Assembly (NCBI GenBank): GCA_951804985.1
Contig: OX638132.1
Coordinates: forward strand, 105,060,526 to 105,124,525
Source: Dryomyza anilis
Taxonomy: Eukaryota; Arthropoda; Insecta; Diptera; Dryomyzidae
Direction: 5' to 3'
Length of the DNA stretch: 64,000 nucleotides
Positions within the stretch are counted from its first letter, which is position 1; every line of letters begins with the position of its first letter. The translations under genes and the position numbers were made by a program. The notes under the pieces are model-generated. The model saw only the letters and a program-made list of their open reading frames with translations. It searched no databases and was not told where the DNA came from. Positions 12,040-24,007 of the stretch are shown here, piece after piece.

Positions 12040-12480
12040 GTACCAGAAAGACTAGTACCTAAAGTTTTGTCAAAACCAATCCATTTACTACCTCGAGAGA
12101 CAAAAAAAAAGTTAAATCTTAACATAGATGACTCTGAGATACGTAGAAGGCTTCTTAACGCAGACTTTTCTATAAGTCCCAGAAAACTGGCATTTCTCTA
12201 TTCACCAAAAATACGAGAACGAGTTGGAATTTATAACTTGGCTTCTGACGCATTGAAATGTCAAAAATTCTTCACGGTTCGAACATCTGCATTGACAGTT
12301 CAAAACATCGCTTCAAATGACGAGAACGAGTTGGAATTTATAACTTGGCTTCTGACGCATTGAAATGTCAAAAATTCTTCACGGTTCGAACATCTGCATT
12401 GACAGTTCAAAACATCGCTTCAAATGACGATTCCTATTACGATGAAGATAAATTCAATCCGACGAAGTTCGTGAAATAAA
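12040..12480 (+). pseudogene. Unrecognised coding-like fragment broken by a 107-bp tandem duplication
   Basis: One frame is open from before 12040 (reading VPERLVPKVLSKPIHLLPRE) and has more charged residues and better codon variety than its surroundings. At 12214-12427 an exact 107-bp direct duplication occurs. Because 107 is not a multiple of 3, the frame shifts and stops at 12363. Reading through only one copy would continue to SYYDEDKFNPTKFVK and a stop at 12478-12480, followed by AATAAA-type signals near 12476 and 12507. No family was recognised, and no initiator ATG or convincing splice acceptor is visible. It may be the 3' end of a decayed gene or retrocopy; the function is unknown. 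Confidence 0.35.
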
Positions 12481-12719
12481 TTCTTTTATTTTATATTTCA
12501 ATTTCAAATAAAAAAGAATTTCAGAACAAAGTTATTTGGTGGAAAAAAAGAGTTTCTAAAAAAATATTTTAATTAATAAACAGTTGTAATTATAAATGAA
12601 TATATTTCAAAACAATTTACAAATATATACGAAATAATAAACTATAACACCTTGAGAATCCTAATTATAGAAAAAACCCACGAAAATTAAATATTTATAT
12701 ATAAATTTGGTTTGATGAA

Positions 12720-12975
12720 CAGCATTATTCAATATGATGTACGTATATGTTGTATATTATGTACTTGTTCATTAATATGATGAAATATATTCTTCACATA
12801 CACTTCATTATATTGAAGAACACTTTTTCGGTCATTCATCAAATTGATAATGAATTCATAATATTGATGTTTTGTAGTTATCAATATTATGAATTGTTCT
12901 TTAATACAATGAGTCATCTATATGCTGAACGAAATGCATCAATATGAAGTAGATTTTGTTTCTGTGTGTGTCAGT
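12720..12975. mobile_element. AT-rich foldback/MITE-like element with hairpin
   Basis: A near-perfect 17-bp inverted repeat (GAATTCATAATATTGAT / ATCAATATTATGAATTG) with an 11-bp spacer lies at about 12851-12895. The segment ends with TTTCTGTGTGTGTCAG, like other MITE ends in this window. A related GAACAATTCATAATATTG phrase occurs near 30699. No coding capacity. Confidence 0.45.
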
Positions 12976-15194
12976 ATTATATCGGAAAATCAAAAACATG
13001 TATGTATTTAAATAAAAAAAAAACTCAATACAAACTCCAGAAAATTTCGTATTAAAAACAAAAAAACAAAAATTTAAAAAACGTTTCAACCATTTTATGA
13101 CGTCTGTCAGAAATATCCACGAATTGAGTCGTTATTTTTGTGATTGCTTATCAAATTAGCTGGCTAATCAGACGCATGGCTATTAAAAAGACATCAGTTA
13201 ATACAAAAGACAGCTGATTTGTTTGCAAACTGCTTGTGATAATCAGCGCCAAGAACACGCAAACTGTTAACGTGTATTATGGCCGCTTTATTAGGGCCAT
13301 AAACAGCAGCACCAAACAGACACCTTTCGCAGAAACACACAAAAACCGGCGAATCTTTTGTATTTTGTTATATTTTAGCAAAAAAAAAAAGAGTTTTTTA
13401 TTATTCATTCTGTGCATATTTTATGTTTTTTTCCTCCAGTTCCAACTCTTTGCTCTGATCTGCCCCCATGACCTTGGACACAGCAACATTTTGCATTGCG
13501 TGGGCGATTAATGGTTTTATTGATGGCCATTGATGTTTCTTGATTCCTCAATTTCGTTTTAAACACGTTGCTCCGGCACTTCTGTTGATCGGTGTGCATT
13601 GCAATTCATAAATTTTCAGATTTAAATGTTGCCCAACTGTGGCACAAAATCAACCAAATGGCTGTGCAAAATAAATTCAAATTGAATGTGCCTGATTTGA
13701 ACTACATTTGAGATTTTAATTATAAAGAATACGGACGCAATTCGGTAATAGTTTTCAACTATTGAATGGAATTTCAAAAGATTCTCAAATTATTTTTAAT
13801 AAAAACTAGAGCTCTCGATTTTATACGAATATTTCCGGATAGTCCGGGTACCCACGACCCTCAAATACCCGTAATACGCGGGTTCTAAAACTGTTCGAAA
13901 TTGGTTGTAGTCCAAACTACAGCTCTTTTCGTTTTTATTATAAGTACCGACTAAGCTATTGCGGGAACCGAATATGGTGCTTGGGCAAAGAGTTGGTTGG
14001 CTCAACCTATATTCTCAGTGTAGAAATTTCGTAATTAAGTTCACGTCACAAAATGAGTAGTAACTATTTTATGTAATTTATTTGATTAAATTCCTCTTTG
14101 TCCCATTTTTCAACGCCCAGCAACGATTTGCCTGCAGTCACCGCTGAAGCGCAGCACAAAAGTTGTTCCTCCTGATTCTGATTCTTTTTATTTTTATTTT
14201 CTCGGTTTTTATTATTTTATAAATTTATATCTGTTAGGGCATTTTGCCACATTTAACATGTTGCACTGCAATGCGCACCGTGGTGCCATGTGGCCAAATG
14301 CGAGTCACCTGAAACTGCGATCGCCACGATCACCATCATCCTCATCGTCGTCGTTGTTGTTTGCTGATCAGCAACAGATCGCATGCGGGGCTCTTCCTGA
14401 ATGCTGTTCGTGTTCTTGCTGAATACTGCCGCTGCTGCTTCTTCTTGTTCTACTTCTTCTCCTTCTTCCGCTTCTGGGGGCCAAAGTGTGAATATAATTT
14501 AATGTGAGCAATTTTCAGTATCTCAACTGGACGATTATTTATTATCCTTGATTGGTTTTCAAGTGATCATAAAGTAAATGATCGTTTGGCGTTTTATTGC
14601 ATTTTGTTTTTTTATTTTTTTTTTATATTTTATTTGTATTTTCAGTTAGTATGAATTGTGGCCATTTGTATGAAAATTCATTGCGTTAGTATGTTTTTTT
14701 TTTCTGTCTCTGTCTCGAAAATACTATAGGAGCCAACCCACACACGCCTACTCTGCGCCTACTTTCAGTGTTGCCACATGTTTGGCAGTAATTAAAGTCA
14801 ACACTATTTCCGCGCAAATGCAAATTGAAAATATGACATGAAAAACATGTGAAATTTAATTATGCTGCCAACTTTCGGGAGGTCGGGGCGCTCGATCCGG
14901 TATTGAAAATGCAAAAATGTATTTAAAAGCAATTAAACGAACACTTTGGCAAATAAATTTACTTGTCAATTTGACAAGAGCCACAACGAAACATATAATT
15001 GCTGCCCCGAGGCGTTGTTTTTCCGTTTAGATGGGGAAAACTTGCGGATTTCAGCAGCTGATGTTTGACTAAAAGTCTAACGGTAACAGTAGATGAAATG
15101 CCAAAATACGAGAAAAATAAATAAAAGTTTTAACTAACCAAATATTGTTTAATTCCAATTTAATTAATAACTTATACATAGTACATACTTTCCA
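12976..15194. other. Non-coding block with two G+C-richer islands
   Basis: Islands at about 13090-13620 and 14090-15060 are unique sequence with triplet-rich patches (TCGTCGTCGTTG near 14345, CTTCTTCT runs near 14440-14475). They are separated by the MITE at 13880-14025. No ORF of protein character is seen. They may be regulatory, but nothing in the sequence alone proves it. Confidence 0.35.
13880..14025 (+). mobile_element. MITE, GTTGGTTG family (copy 3)
   Basis: It carries the family core (CGAAATTGGTTGTAGTCCAA, then ACCGACTAAGCTATTG) and ends GAGTTGGTTGGCTCAACC with a nearby TTCTCAGTGTAG. It is more diverged than copies 1 and 2. Confidence 0.6.
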
Positions 15195-15445
15195 CCCAAA
15201 GTTAATTATTTGGTTCTCACAAATGCGAAGTCGGTTCTGAGAGCCAAAATCAAAGCAAAAAAGTTAAAGTTTGTTCTACAACCAATTTAAAACAGATTTA
15301 GAGTAATTTGTAGTATTTAGTTTTGATATTATTTTTAATATTTCCAGCAGTATAGAGCAGTTGCACAACCAATTTGTAGAAAATTAGTTATAACCGGATG
15401 AATCTAGTTGATACAACTAACTTTTCATTCCTTAAAAAAAAAAGT
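15195..15445 (-). mobile_element. MITE, GTTGGTTG family (copy 4, inverted)
   Basis: Read on the - strand it gives GGAATGAAAAGTTAGTTGTA, then AAATTGGTTGTAGAACAAAC and GAGAACCAAATAATTAAC, the same order as copy 1 at 1649-1862. It is the fullest diverged copy in the window. Confidence 0.6.
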
Positions 15446-16174
15446 GTATAGTAAAAAATTTCGTAGATATTGAAAATTTTGTATTGTAGTTTTGAGCAAG
15501 AAAGTATTTTTATTTAAAGCAGATTATTTTGTCATGTTTTATAAAATTGTTTGGTTTATTAAATAAAATTATAAAAGTAATAAATAAATATACAATTTAA
15601 TATATCAGAAAACTTAAGTTTTCTCATCAGGGATTTGTAAACCCCTAGTAGAAATTGACTGTGACTTTTTTTGAAACGACTTGAAGTGAACATTTCTGGT
15701 AATTTTAAAAATGTATTTAGCGAGTTTTAAGTTTTCAATGAGGAGTTCACAGCAAACCAAACGATATCTTAATAAAAAAAAATCGACTCGATATTCTTTA
15801 TAGCGCCAAATTGAAGTTTTCGATAATCAATAATGGTACGAAAATGAAATGGTTTCCGATAAAAACGAACGCACCTAGAATAAAATTGATTTTTCCTCGT
15901 TATTGATATCGAGTTGATATTGACATTGACATTTTCAATAAACAAATTTAGTTTGTTCAGAAAATTTAGTTTTTTGCCAAAAAAAAAATTGAAAATTTAT
16001 CGTTATATCGAAAATTTATCATTATTATATCGAATTTTTGGTTATTATTTTTCTTTAATGATATAAAAAAAACTTATGTAGTAAAAAAAAATACTATCAA
16101 AATTATAATTATTAATTATTTATGTAGAAAACATCTTGAAATTACCAATTAACATAATTAAAAAAAAATGTGTG

Positions 16175-16495
16175 TGGCTTATATCCCGACCAAAACGCAA
16201 ATATTTTTGAATTTTTTCCATTACATTTCATGGGTAAAAGATCAAATAGAATGTAAAGGCAATAATTGTTTGTTTTCATAGCATCTATTGAATGTCATCC
16301 ATATTTAAAAATAATTTTTAAATAATTTTTAGAATTTTTGTAATTTGCAAGAAAAATATTTGTCAAATTATTTTTAAATGGTGATTCCAATCGATAGATG
16401 CATTAAAAACAACCAATTTATGTCTTTACTCCATTATTATATCTTGTACCAATAAAAAGCCGCTTGCAAATAGCAAAATACGAAAAATTTTAAAT
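16175..16495. mobile_element. Palindromic MITE, CGCAAATATTTTTG family (copy 1)
   Basis: It begins TATATCCCGACCAAAACGCAAA and contains inverted inner arms: AATTGTTTGTTTTCATAGCATC (about 16265-16286) against GATGCATTAAAAACAACCAATT (about 16397-16418). The order matches 29585-30114. No coding capacity. Confidence 0.55.
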
Positions 16496-16860
16496 CGTAT
16501 CATGCCAAAAGGGCGAATATTTTCGTTTTAGTGCCATAACTTTGTATTTGAACAAGATAAAATAATACTGTGAAGCAATTAATTGTTTGTTTTTAAAGCA
16601 CATATCAATTGGCATCATTAATTTAAAAAAATATTTCAAATTTTTGAAAAAAAAATTTGCATTCATGCCTTCTTGTTTGCCCTTTTGGCATGACAAGATT
16701 TTTCAATTTTTCAAATTCATCCTTTTGGTTTAGTCTTTTGTTATCAAAAATATCTAGCAAAACCATACACGATTTTGACACAGTATTCTTGAGGATGAAC
16801 TACATTCAAAAATGTCGCAAATGTCAAAAAATTAAAAATTTGGCATGATAGGTACGATAT
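16496..16860. mobile_element. Palindromic MITE, CGCAAATATTTTTG family (copy 2)
   Basis: It abuts copy 1. Its ends are TCGTATCATGCCAAAAGGG (left) and TTTGGCATGATAGGTACGAT (right), a short imperfect terminal inverted repeat also present in the 29585-30114 copy. The interior carries CAAGATAAAATAATACTGTG and AATTGTTTGTTTTTAAAGC, as in the other copies. Confidence 0.55.
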
Positions 16861-19240
16861 TGTCTGCCCCAAAATATACCGGATCTTTAAAATTTCAATT
16901 GCATAAATTCCCGAAAATGTTTTCTATTTTCAAGAATATTGCGGGCTTTTTTCGGCAAGCACACAGATATAAGGAATTCATTGGGAAGTGTAAGATAGGT
17001 TACCACATTTTGCATATTTTGTGATCGGGCCAAAAAATATACAATATTTTAATTTTCGCCTTTGTCTGCTAAAAATCTTTCTAAATATGGTTTTAAATGC
17101 CTCGACTCTGCCTAATATTTCATCTAGGGCTGCTATATACTTCCCACAAAATATGAGCACAATCTTCCAAACACATTTCAAAACTGAGAAGAAATTTAGT
17201 CTATAAGGGAAAGCATGATCATGTGCATATTAAAATCGAATATATAAACAATCGTCGATTAACCTACATTCGGGCATGTTCTCAAATTCACTTTTGATCG
17301 ACATTGAAAATGTTTATAACAATTAAACCAGTTACTCGAAAAGTAAAAATAAAATATGATCGACTTAAAATTTGTATTTTTTTCATATATTTTCAATTTT
17401 TTTTTTAAGTCGTGTAATTAATTTCCAACTTACTGTAGATAGAGGGTCGGAATGTAAAATCATTTTCTTAACAAAACAATATTTCTATTATTTCTTTTCG
17501 TTTGTGTTGCCGATATCTTTCAGTGTAGCACATGAAACATGTTGCTGATGCTGGCTACCTCCGAAAGGCGTCGTCAACTTTCTCATGATTCACACACTTG
17601 CTATCGGACTGTGTGCCTTTTTAGCCATTTCAGTGTACAATGTGCGTCTGAACCGGACCCATAGTTTGCTTTAGCCTGTTCATTGCGTGGAGCAGCTGTA
17701 CGCCCACTGGGCGTGTTCTTTGTTCTGCAGTCATTTATTTGTGAAAATAGTTTTGTGTTTGAAAAGAAAAAATTATCGAATTTTTGCATTTTATGGTGTT
17801 GCCTTTTGAATGCTTTTTGTTTTTGTGACTGCCACAATTTGTTGAGATATTAGCATGTTGTTGAACCGACCGACTGTCATTATACAAACAAAAATTAAAA
17901 TTGAAGGCTCCGCTTGAAACGTAAGCCTGGCCTTTTACTTGTCTCAAAGTGGCGCCACGGTTCAAACAGCTCAGAAACCACAAAACCGCATGAAAACCGC
18001 AAAATGCAGAGAAACTCTGATGAGTTGGATGTCATTTTAATTGATTATTTGTTGTTCGTAAACTGCATGCACTTCAATGGTCAATTTACAAGACGGACAT
18101 TTAATTATTGCATATTCTGTTAACAATAAAAACTTAAAAAAGAAATGTATGTCAGAAAAGTAAAAAAAAATCGACGCACGATCGGAGATTGTATACAAAT
18201 TATTGACGATAACTTTTCGATAAAAATGTCAATTTTTAGAAATTATAACTTTTAAGATGGCTAGTAGAAATTGTGATAGCTTTTTGATCTTTATGATCGT
18301 CAAAACCTGATCAATATGATGTGCCTATGATCACGACTTCCATAATCTAACCGAGTACTCGATATCTAAAACGACAAAAATAGCCATATCGAAAAGCATT
18401 GGCTTTTATCGAAAACCCTCTGATTTTTTTTGTTCAATCTGAATATCGGTATCGTTTTCGATGACAGTTTCAATTCTTTGTTTATTTCGAAATTAGATTT
18501 TGGAAGATCGCACCTTATTATTCCAAGACCCATTTATGAACTGACCCTCTAATAATATTATAAATTATTGAAATTAAAAAAAAAAACTAATTAACAACTG
18601 AAAACTTTTCTCTTTAATTCCCATCTATCCACCGAAATAACATAATTGAGCCACGTACAAAATCTTTATTAGAAATCTTTAAATAACCGCCTGCCTAATT
18701 AGTGAGCATCCATCCAGTGATCAACTGGTCATGTGTGCTACATCATTTGTCCAGTCATTTATTATGCGCTCTATGTTGCTCGCGCAGCGCCCACAGCACC
18801 GCACCAACTTAATTGAGACACCATCGCATTTGCGACGCAACGTGATTCACGATCACCGATCACCGACGTAAAACAATTTTATTGACTTCTCATGTAGACA
18901 AAAGCGAATTATGAGGAATTAAGCTATGCAAAGTTGTGGCCGTTTTCAGGCTTTCGTTGTGCCCGCGGGCAGGTGCGGTTGTAATTTGTTGGTCCATCAC
19001 CTGGCGGCGCAGACGGGCTTCGCATGTTTTAATCAGCGCCATTAATTAAAGACTCATTAAGCGGCAACGTTTGGGCTTCATTCCAAATGTGAAATTTGTT
19101 AACAAAATAAATAAAGTATTTAATTAGAAACAGAAGAGCGGTGAGAAATGTTTTAAACTGCGTCATAAATCAAGATGGACACGAGTTGACTGATGTTCGG
19201 ACAGATAGTTAAAATAAATAACTAAAATTAAAAAGAATTA
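16861..19240. other. Intergenic DNA, islands at 17500-18120 and 18620-19200
   Basis: No gene is recognised. The two islands are G+C-richer unique sequence; the second contains GATCACGATCACCGATCACC-like tandem GATCAC motifs near 18845. Between and before them the sequence is AT-rich. Overlapping short frames on both strands at 16978-17206 and 17601-17983 are not convincing genes. Confidence 0.35.
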
Positions 19241-19299
19241 AAGAAAGAAAGAAAGAAAGAAAGAAAAAAGAAAAAAAGAAAAAAAGAAAAAAAGAAAAA

Positions 19300-19343
<44 letters not shown>

Positions 19344-19731
19344 ATGAAAGAATGAAAGAATGAAAGAATGAAAGAATGAAAGAATGAAAGAATGAAAGAA
19401 TGAAAGAATGAAAGAATGAAAGAATGAAAGAATGAAAGAATGAAAGAATGAAAGAATGAAAGAATGAAAGAATGAAAGAATGAAAGAATGAAAGAATGAA
19501 AGAATGAAAGAATGAAAGAATGAAAGAATGAAAGAATGAAAGAATGAAAGAATGAAAGAATGAAAGAATGAAAGAATGAAAGAATGAAAGAATGAAAGAA
19601 TGAAAGAATGAAAGAATGAAAGAATGAAAGAATGAAAGAATGAAAGAATGAAAGAATGAAAGAATGAAAGAATGAAAGAATGAAAGAATGAAAGAATGAA
19701 AGAATGAAAGAATGAAAGAATGAAAGAATGA

Positions 19732-19827
<96 letters not shown>

Positions 19828-20984
19828 ATGAAAGCATGAAAGAAAGAATGAAAGAATGAAAGAATGAAAGAATGAAAGAATGAAAGAATGAAAGAATGAA
19901 AGAATGAAAGAATGAAAGAATGAAAGAATGAAAGAATGAAAGAATGAAAGAATGAAAGAATGAAAGAATGAAAGAATGAAAGAATGAAAGAATGAAAGAA
20001 TGAAAGAATGAAAGAATGAAAGAATGAAAGAATGAAAGAATGAAAGAATGAAAGAATGAAAGAATGAAAGAATGAAAGAATGAAAGAATGAAAGAATGAA
20101 AGAATGAAAGAATGAAAGAATGAAAGAATGAAAGAATGAAAGAATGAAAGAATGAAAGAATGAAAGAATGAAAGAATGAAAGAATGAAAGAATGAAAGAA
20201 TGAAAGAATGAAAGAATGAAAGAATGAAAGAATGAAAGAATGAAAGAATGAAAGAATGAAAGAATGAAAGAATGAAAGAATGAAAGAATGAAAGAATGAA
20301 AGAATGAAAGAATGAAAGAATGAAAGAATGAAAGAATGAAAGAATGAAAGAATGAAAGAATGAAAGAATGAAAGAATGAAAGAATGAAAGAATGAAAGAA
20401 TGAAAGAATGAAAGAATGAAAGAATGAAAGAATGAAAGAATGAAAGAATGAAAGAATGAAAGAATGAAAGAATGAAAGAATGAAAGAATGAAAGAATGAA
20501 AGAATGAAAGCATGAAACAATGAAACAATGAAAGAATGAAAGAATGAAAGAATGAAAGAATGAAAGAATGAAAGAATGAAAGAATGAAAGAATGAAAGAA
20601 TGAAAGAATGAAAGAATGAAAGAATGAAAGAATGAAAGAATGAAAGAATGAAAGAATGAAAGAATGAAAGAATGAAAGAATGAAAGAATGAAAGAATGAA
20701 AGAATGAAAGAATGAAAGAATGAAAGAATGAAAGAATGAAAGAATGAAAGAATGAAAGAATGAAAGAATGAAAGAATGAAAGAATGAAAGAATGAAAGAA
20801 TGAAAGAATGAAAGAATGAAAGAATGAAATAATGAAAGAATGAAAGAATGAAAGAATGAAAGAATGAAAGAATGAAAGAATGAAAGAATGAAAGAATGAA
20901 AGAATGAAAGAATGAAAGAATGAAAGAATGAAAGAATGAAATAATGAAAGAATGAAAGAATGAAAGAATGAATGAAAGAATGAC
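19241..20984. repeat. 1.74-kb (GAAAGAAT)n / (GAAA)n satellite-like array
   Basis: It starts as GAAA and A-rich GA(5-7) runs (19241-19340), then becomes an almost perfect 8-bp GAAAGAAT tandem array to about 19728. A pure GAAA block follows (about 19729-19825), then the 8-bp array again to about 20983. Rare variants are AGCATGAAA (near 19833 and 20509), two AACAATG units (about 20516-20529) and AAATAATG (near 20828 and 20939). On the - strand the unit has no stop codon in any frame, so three overlapping ~600-codon frames of SFFHSFIL repeats appear. These are artefacts, not genes. Confidence 0.95.
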
Positions 20985-23900
20985 ATATATTATTTGCATA
21001 AAACATCACCAATAACAAAAGCAACAACAATGATTAATTGTAACAAATAACGTTTTGTCTGCCATCGCTGACTGTTGTTGCTGTTGGCGGTCAACTTATG
21101 CTGTGTGCCATTAATAAGCATAACAGCAGCAGCAACAACAACAATAGTGAGTCAAAATCCATCAACAGCACAAAAAAAGTCATCAACACAAAATTAACCC
21201 GTCATGCGAATGACGACGTAACGTCCCCACCAGCGCATTGCGTGGCGTTACGCTGAGCGATTCAATTCGATTTTATTCCATTCCGCGCTGGCTGCGATGT
21301 GGCGATGATGAACAAATTATTAACACGTTTTGTGGCCACATTTAAACTAAATGAGCTAAAATTTACAACAACAGGAAAACAACAACAAAAAAAGTGCACA
21401 ATCATCGATGATAGCAAACGAGGCAGCAACAACTACAACATGCAGCTAAAGTGCCAAATTAGCATAAAGTGCGACGGCAGCAACAGTCGCCGCAACACCA
21501 GCAACCAGCAGCGGGGGCAACAGCAACAACACGTCGCAGCCAAAGACAGATGATGCGGCTGCGATAACCTGACATTAGCAACCAATTTAAATGCAAATGC
21601 AGCGATCGCCTGATTGATGGCAGCATTTGATAAACTCAACTGCTGTGTTGGTCGCCGGAAGGGGCAACGCTGCGTATACGCAACAGTGAAAAAAATAGAC
21701 GCACACGCCCGCACGCCCGCGGCCTACAAATGGCAAATGGCGCAGACGCAAAACTTGAACAAGCTGTATTAAAGCTCATTAGCGAACGCTTTGTTTTGTT
21801 TTTTAATTAATTTTCATTTTATACATATATTATAATTTTTTAATTTCTTTATAATTCTTTTTTTTTTTGAGTTATTTACATTTTTATTTAAAAAAAAAAT
21901 TTAAATGTTTACTTATTTTCAATGTTTACATCACTACCGGCCCAGTGATGTTTGTTTTATGAGTACCAACCTCTTTTTAATTCAGAATTTATTTCGTAAT
22001 ATATATCAGTCAATTGACTATATAAATTTTATGACTTTGGTTCGTTTCTTGTCAATATTTTCGACGTTATTAACTAAATGCACTGAATACCACATTTTTA
22101 TTCAAAAATATTTTGAATTATGAACATTTATAAAAGAAAAAAATTATGTGCTGAATTGAGGTTTTTTTTGCAATGTTAGCCTTGTTCTTGCTCTTGTTTA
22201 GGCTCGTTCATGTTCTTGCACCGAAATGCCCATCTTGTTCTTGCAAAAACTGCAATTATTATTATTTTATAAATCTATTTTAAACACAAACATTGGACAT
22301 ATTTTGTAATATATTTTTGAAATATATATTTTTAATATTATATTAAAATATTTTTTACCAATTGGCATTTATTAGGTGATCAATATTACAGAGACACCAA
22401 CTTTTTAAACACGCGAGTCATCGGCAGATCTTAATCCGTCCGTCTGTATGTCTGTCGTTTTGTAAGTATGTCCGTCCGTCGAAATGTCGCCATAAACATT
22501 GTCGCTTGCTGCTTCGCATTATGATCGATGAGGCTTAATCTTCGCTTATAACGCGCGGCCGCGACGTGCTAATGACGCACATTTATTCCACGCTTTGTTT
22601 GTTTGGTTCAGTGTTTTTCTTCTTCTTCTTCTTCTTCTTCTCGTTCTTCATTTTCGGTTTTCTTATCGACGCATCGAGCAGTGAGCTTTAATCCGTTTAA
22701 ATTAATTTGAATTCCTTTGTACAGCGCTGCAAGTGCTGTCGCCGTTAAATGCATCGGAATGTTAAAAACTCTATGCTATGTATAGAGCTGCCAAATGTAA
22801 AGATAAATAATAAACCTTATACGAATTAATTAAATACACACAGAAAACTGATTAGCTGCGACAACCAACTAATTTGTCCTACCAAATTATTCGGTTGCGG
22901 CAACAATTGATAAAAAAGTTTCAAAAATATGTACGTTTTCGGAATATTCAAAACTATCATAAATAAGAGGTTTTTTGGGTTTATCCATTTCATGGGAGTC
23001 TTTTTTGGGCCCTTTTGAGTGCTGAAATATGAAATATGCTCCAAAATAGGACTAATAAAAGAGTCTCATAGGGACCCCTGGGTAGTTGTAGACTTTTAAA
23101 AGCTCTTTTAAGTGCTCATATATGAGGGTAACACTCAGTTATATGACACATTTAGGAGTTTTAAGAGACTCAAAATATTTGTTTTAAATATAACACTTTT
23201 TATGCAAACATTTTTACATGTTATATGATGAATTGGTTATGGCAACCCTGGCTGTCATTTCCCTTAAATGCAGACATCTCTGTAATCGACTGATATCTAC
23301 TAGCGCTGTTGAGTTCATTCTCTGTTAATGCACAGAATTATTTCTTTTGACTTGAGAGGTGTGTGTACTTGCTAAAAATGAATTTGTGCATAGGTGCGTG
23401 TATTTGGTAACAGAAATGTGCGTGTATTTGCTAAAAATAAGTTATTCAAATTTACACTCAAAGCAAAAAATAATATTATTTGCAAATTCACAATATGTTA
23501 ATTTTTTAATAATCATATTTTAAATACATTTTTTTATATAGAATGTAAAACATAAATTCGATGAAATACATTTTTATTTTAATTCTAACATTCTTGTTTT
23601 GCCCGCTGAAAGCCGAATATTATATTTTACCAAATATCAGTTTTACAATAGTTTAATTTAAAACATTTCGCTCGTTTGAAATTGATAATATGACACAATA
23701 ATTCAATTTTATTATATTCGCTAATTTTAATATAATCAAAATTTAAAATTAAATGTAAAAACCCTAAACTTTTAAATCGCTGATTAACTTTCTCTGATAT
23801 GCCGGAATTTAATGGCCAAATGTTTTATTATTTTCTCCTAATTTAGGGTGGGCGTAAAAAAACGCCCCACTCGCCCATTCAAAAGATTTAAGAAATACTG

Positions 23901-24007
23901 AACTCAAATAATCGACTTGAAACGGTTTGTTTTACTTCAAACGAAAACTTCAACTTAATAAATATAAATTGTTCTAATCATAAATATTGGAAAAAAAACG
24001 CCACATC
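20985..24007. other. Intergenic DNA upstream of the EMC3-like gene
   Basis: 21000-21780 and 22390-22780 are G+C-richer islands with CAACAACAA/CAGCAG triplets and a CTTCTTCTTCTTCTTCTTCT run near 22617. The rest is AT-rich. An ORF at 21299-21553 is triplet-repeat-rich and matches nothing known. A partial MITE lies at 22836-22902. No clear core promoter was found immediately before the gene. Confidence 0.35.
22836..22902 (-). mobile_element. MITE, GTTGGTTG family (3' end fragment, inverted)
   Basis: The reverse complement reads CAACCGAATAATTTGGTAGG, then AGTTGGTTGTCGCAGC and TTTTCTGTGTGTA. These are the 3' end landmarks of the copies at 1649-1862 and 5850-6003. Confidence 0.5.

Noticed and set aside
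19209..21030. Three overlapping ~580-600-codon open frames on the - strand (SFFHSFIL repeats)
   Set aside because: They exist only because the TTTCATTC octamer has no stop codon in any frame. The composition is purely repetitive, with no promoter or gene structure.
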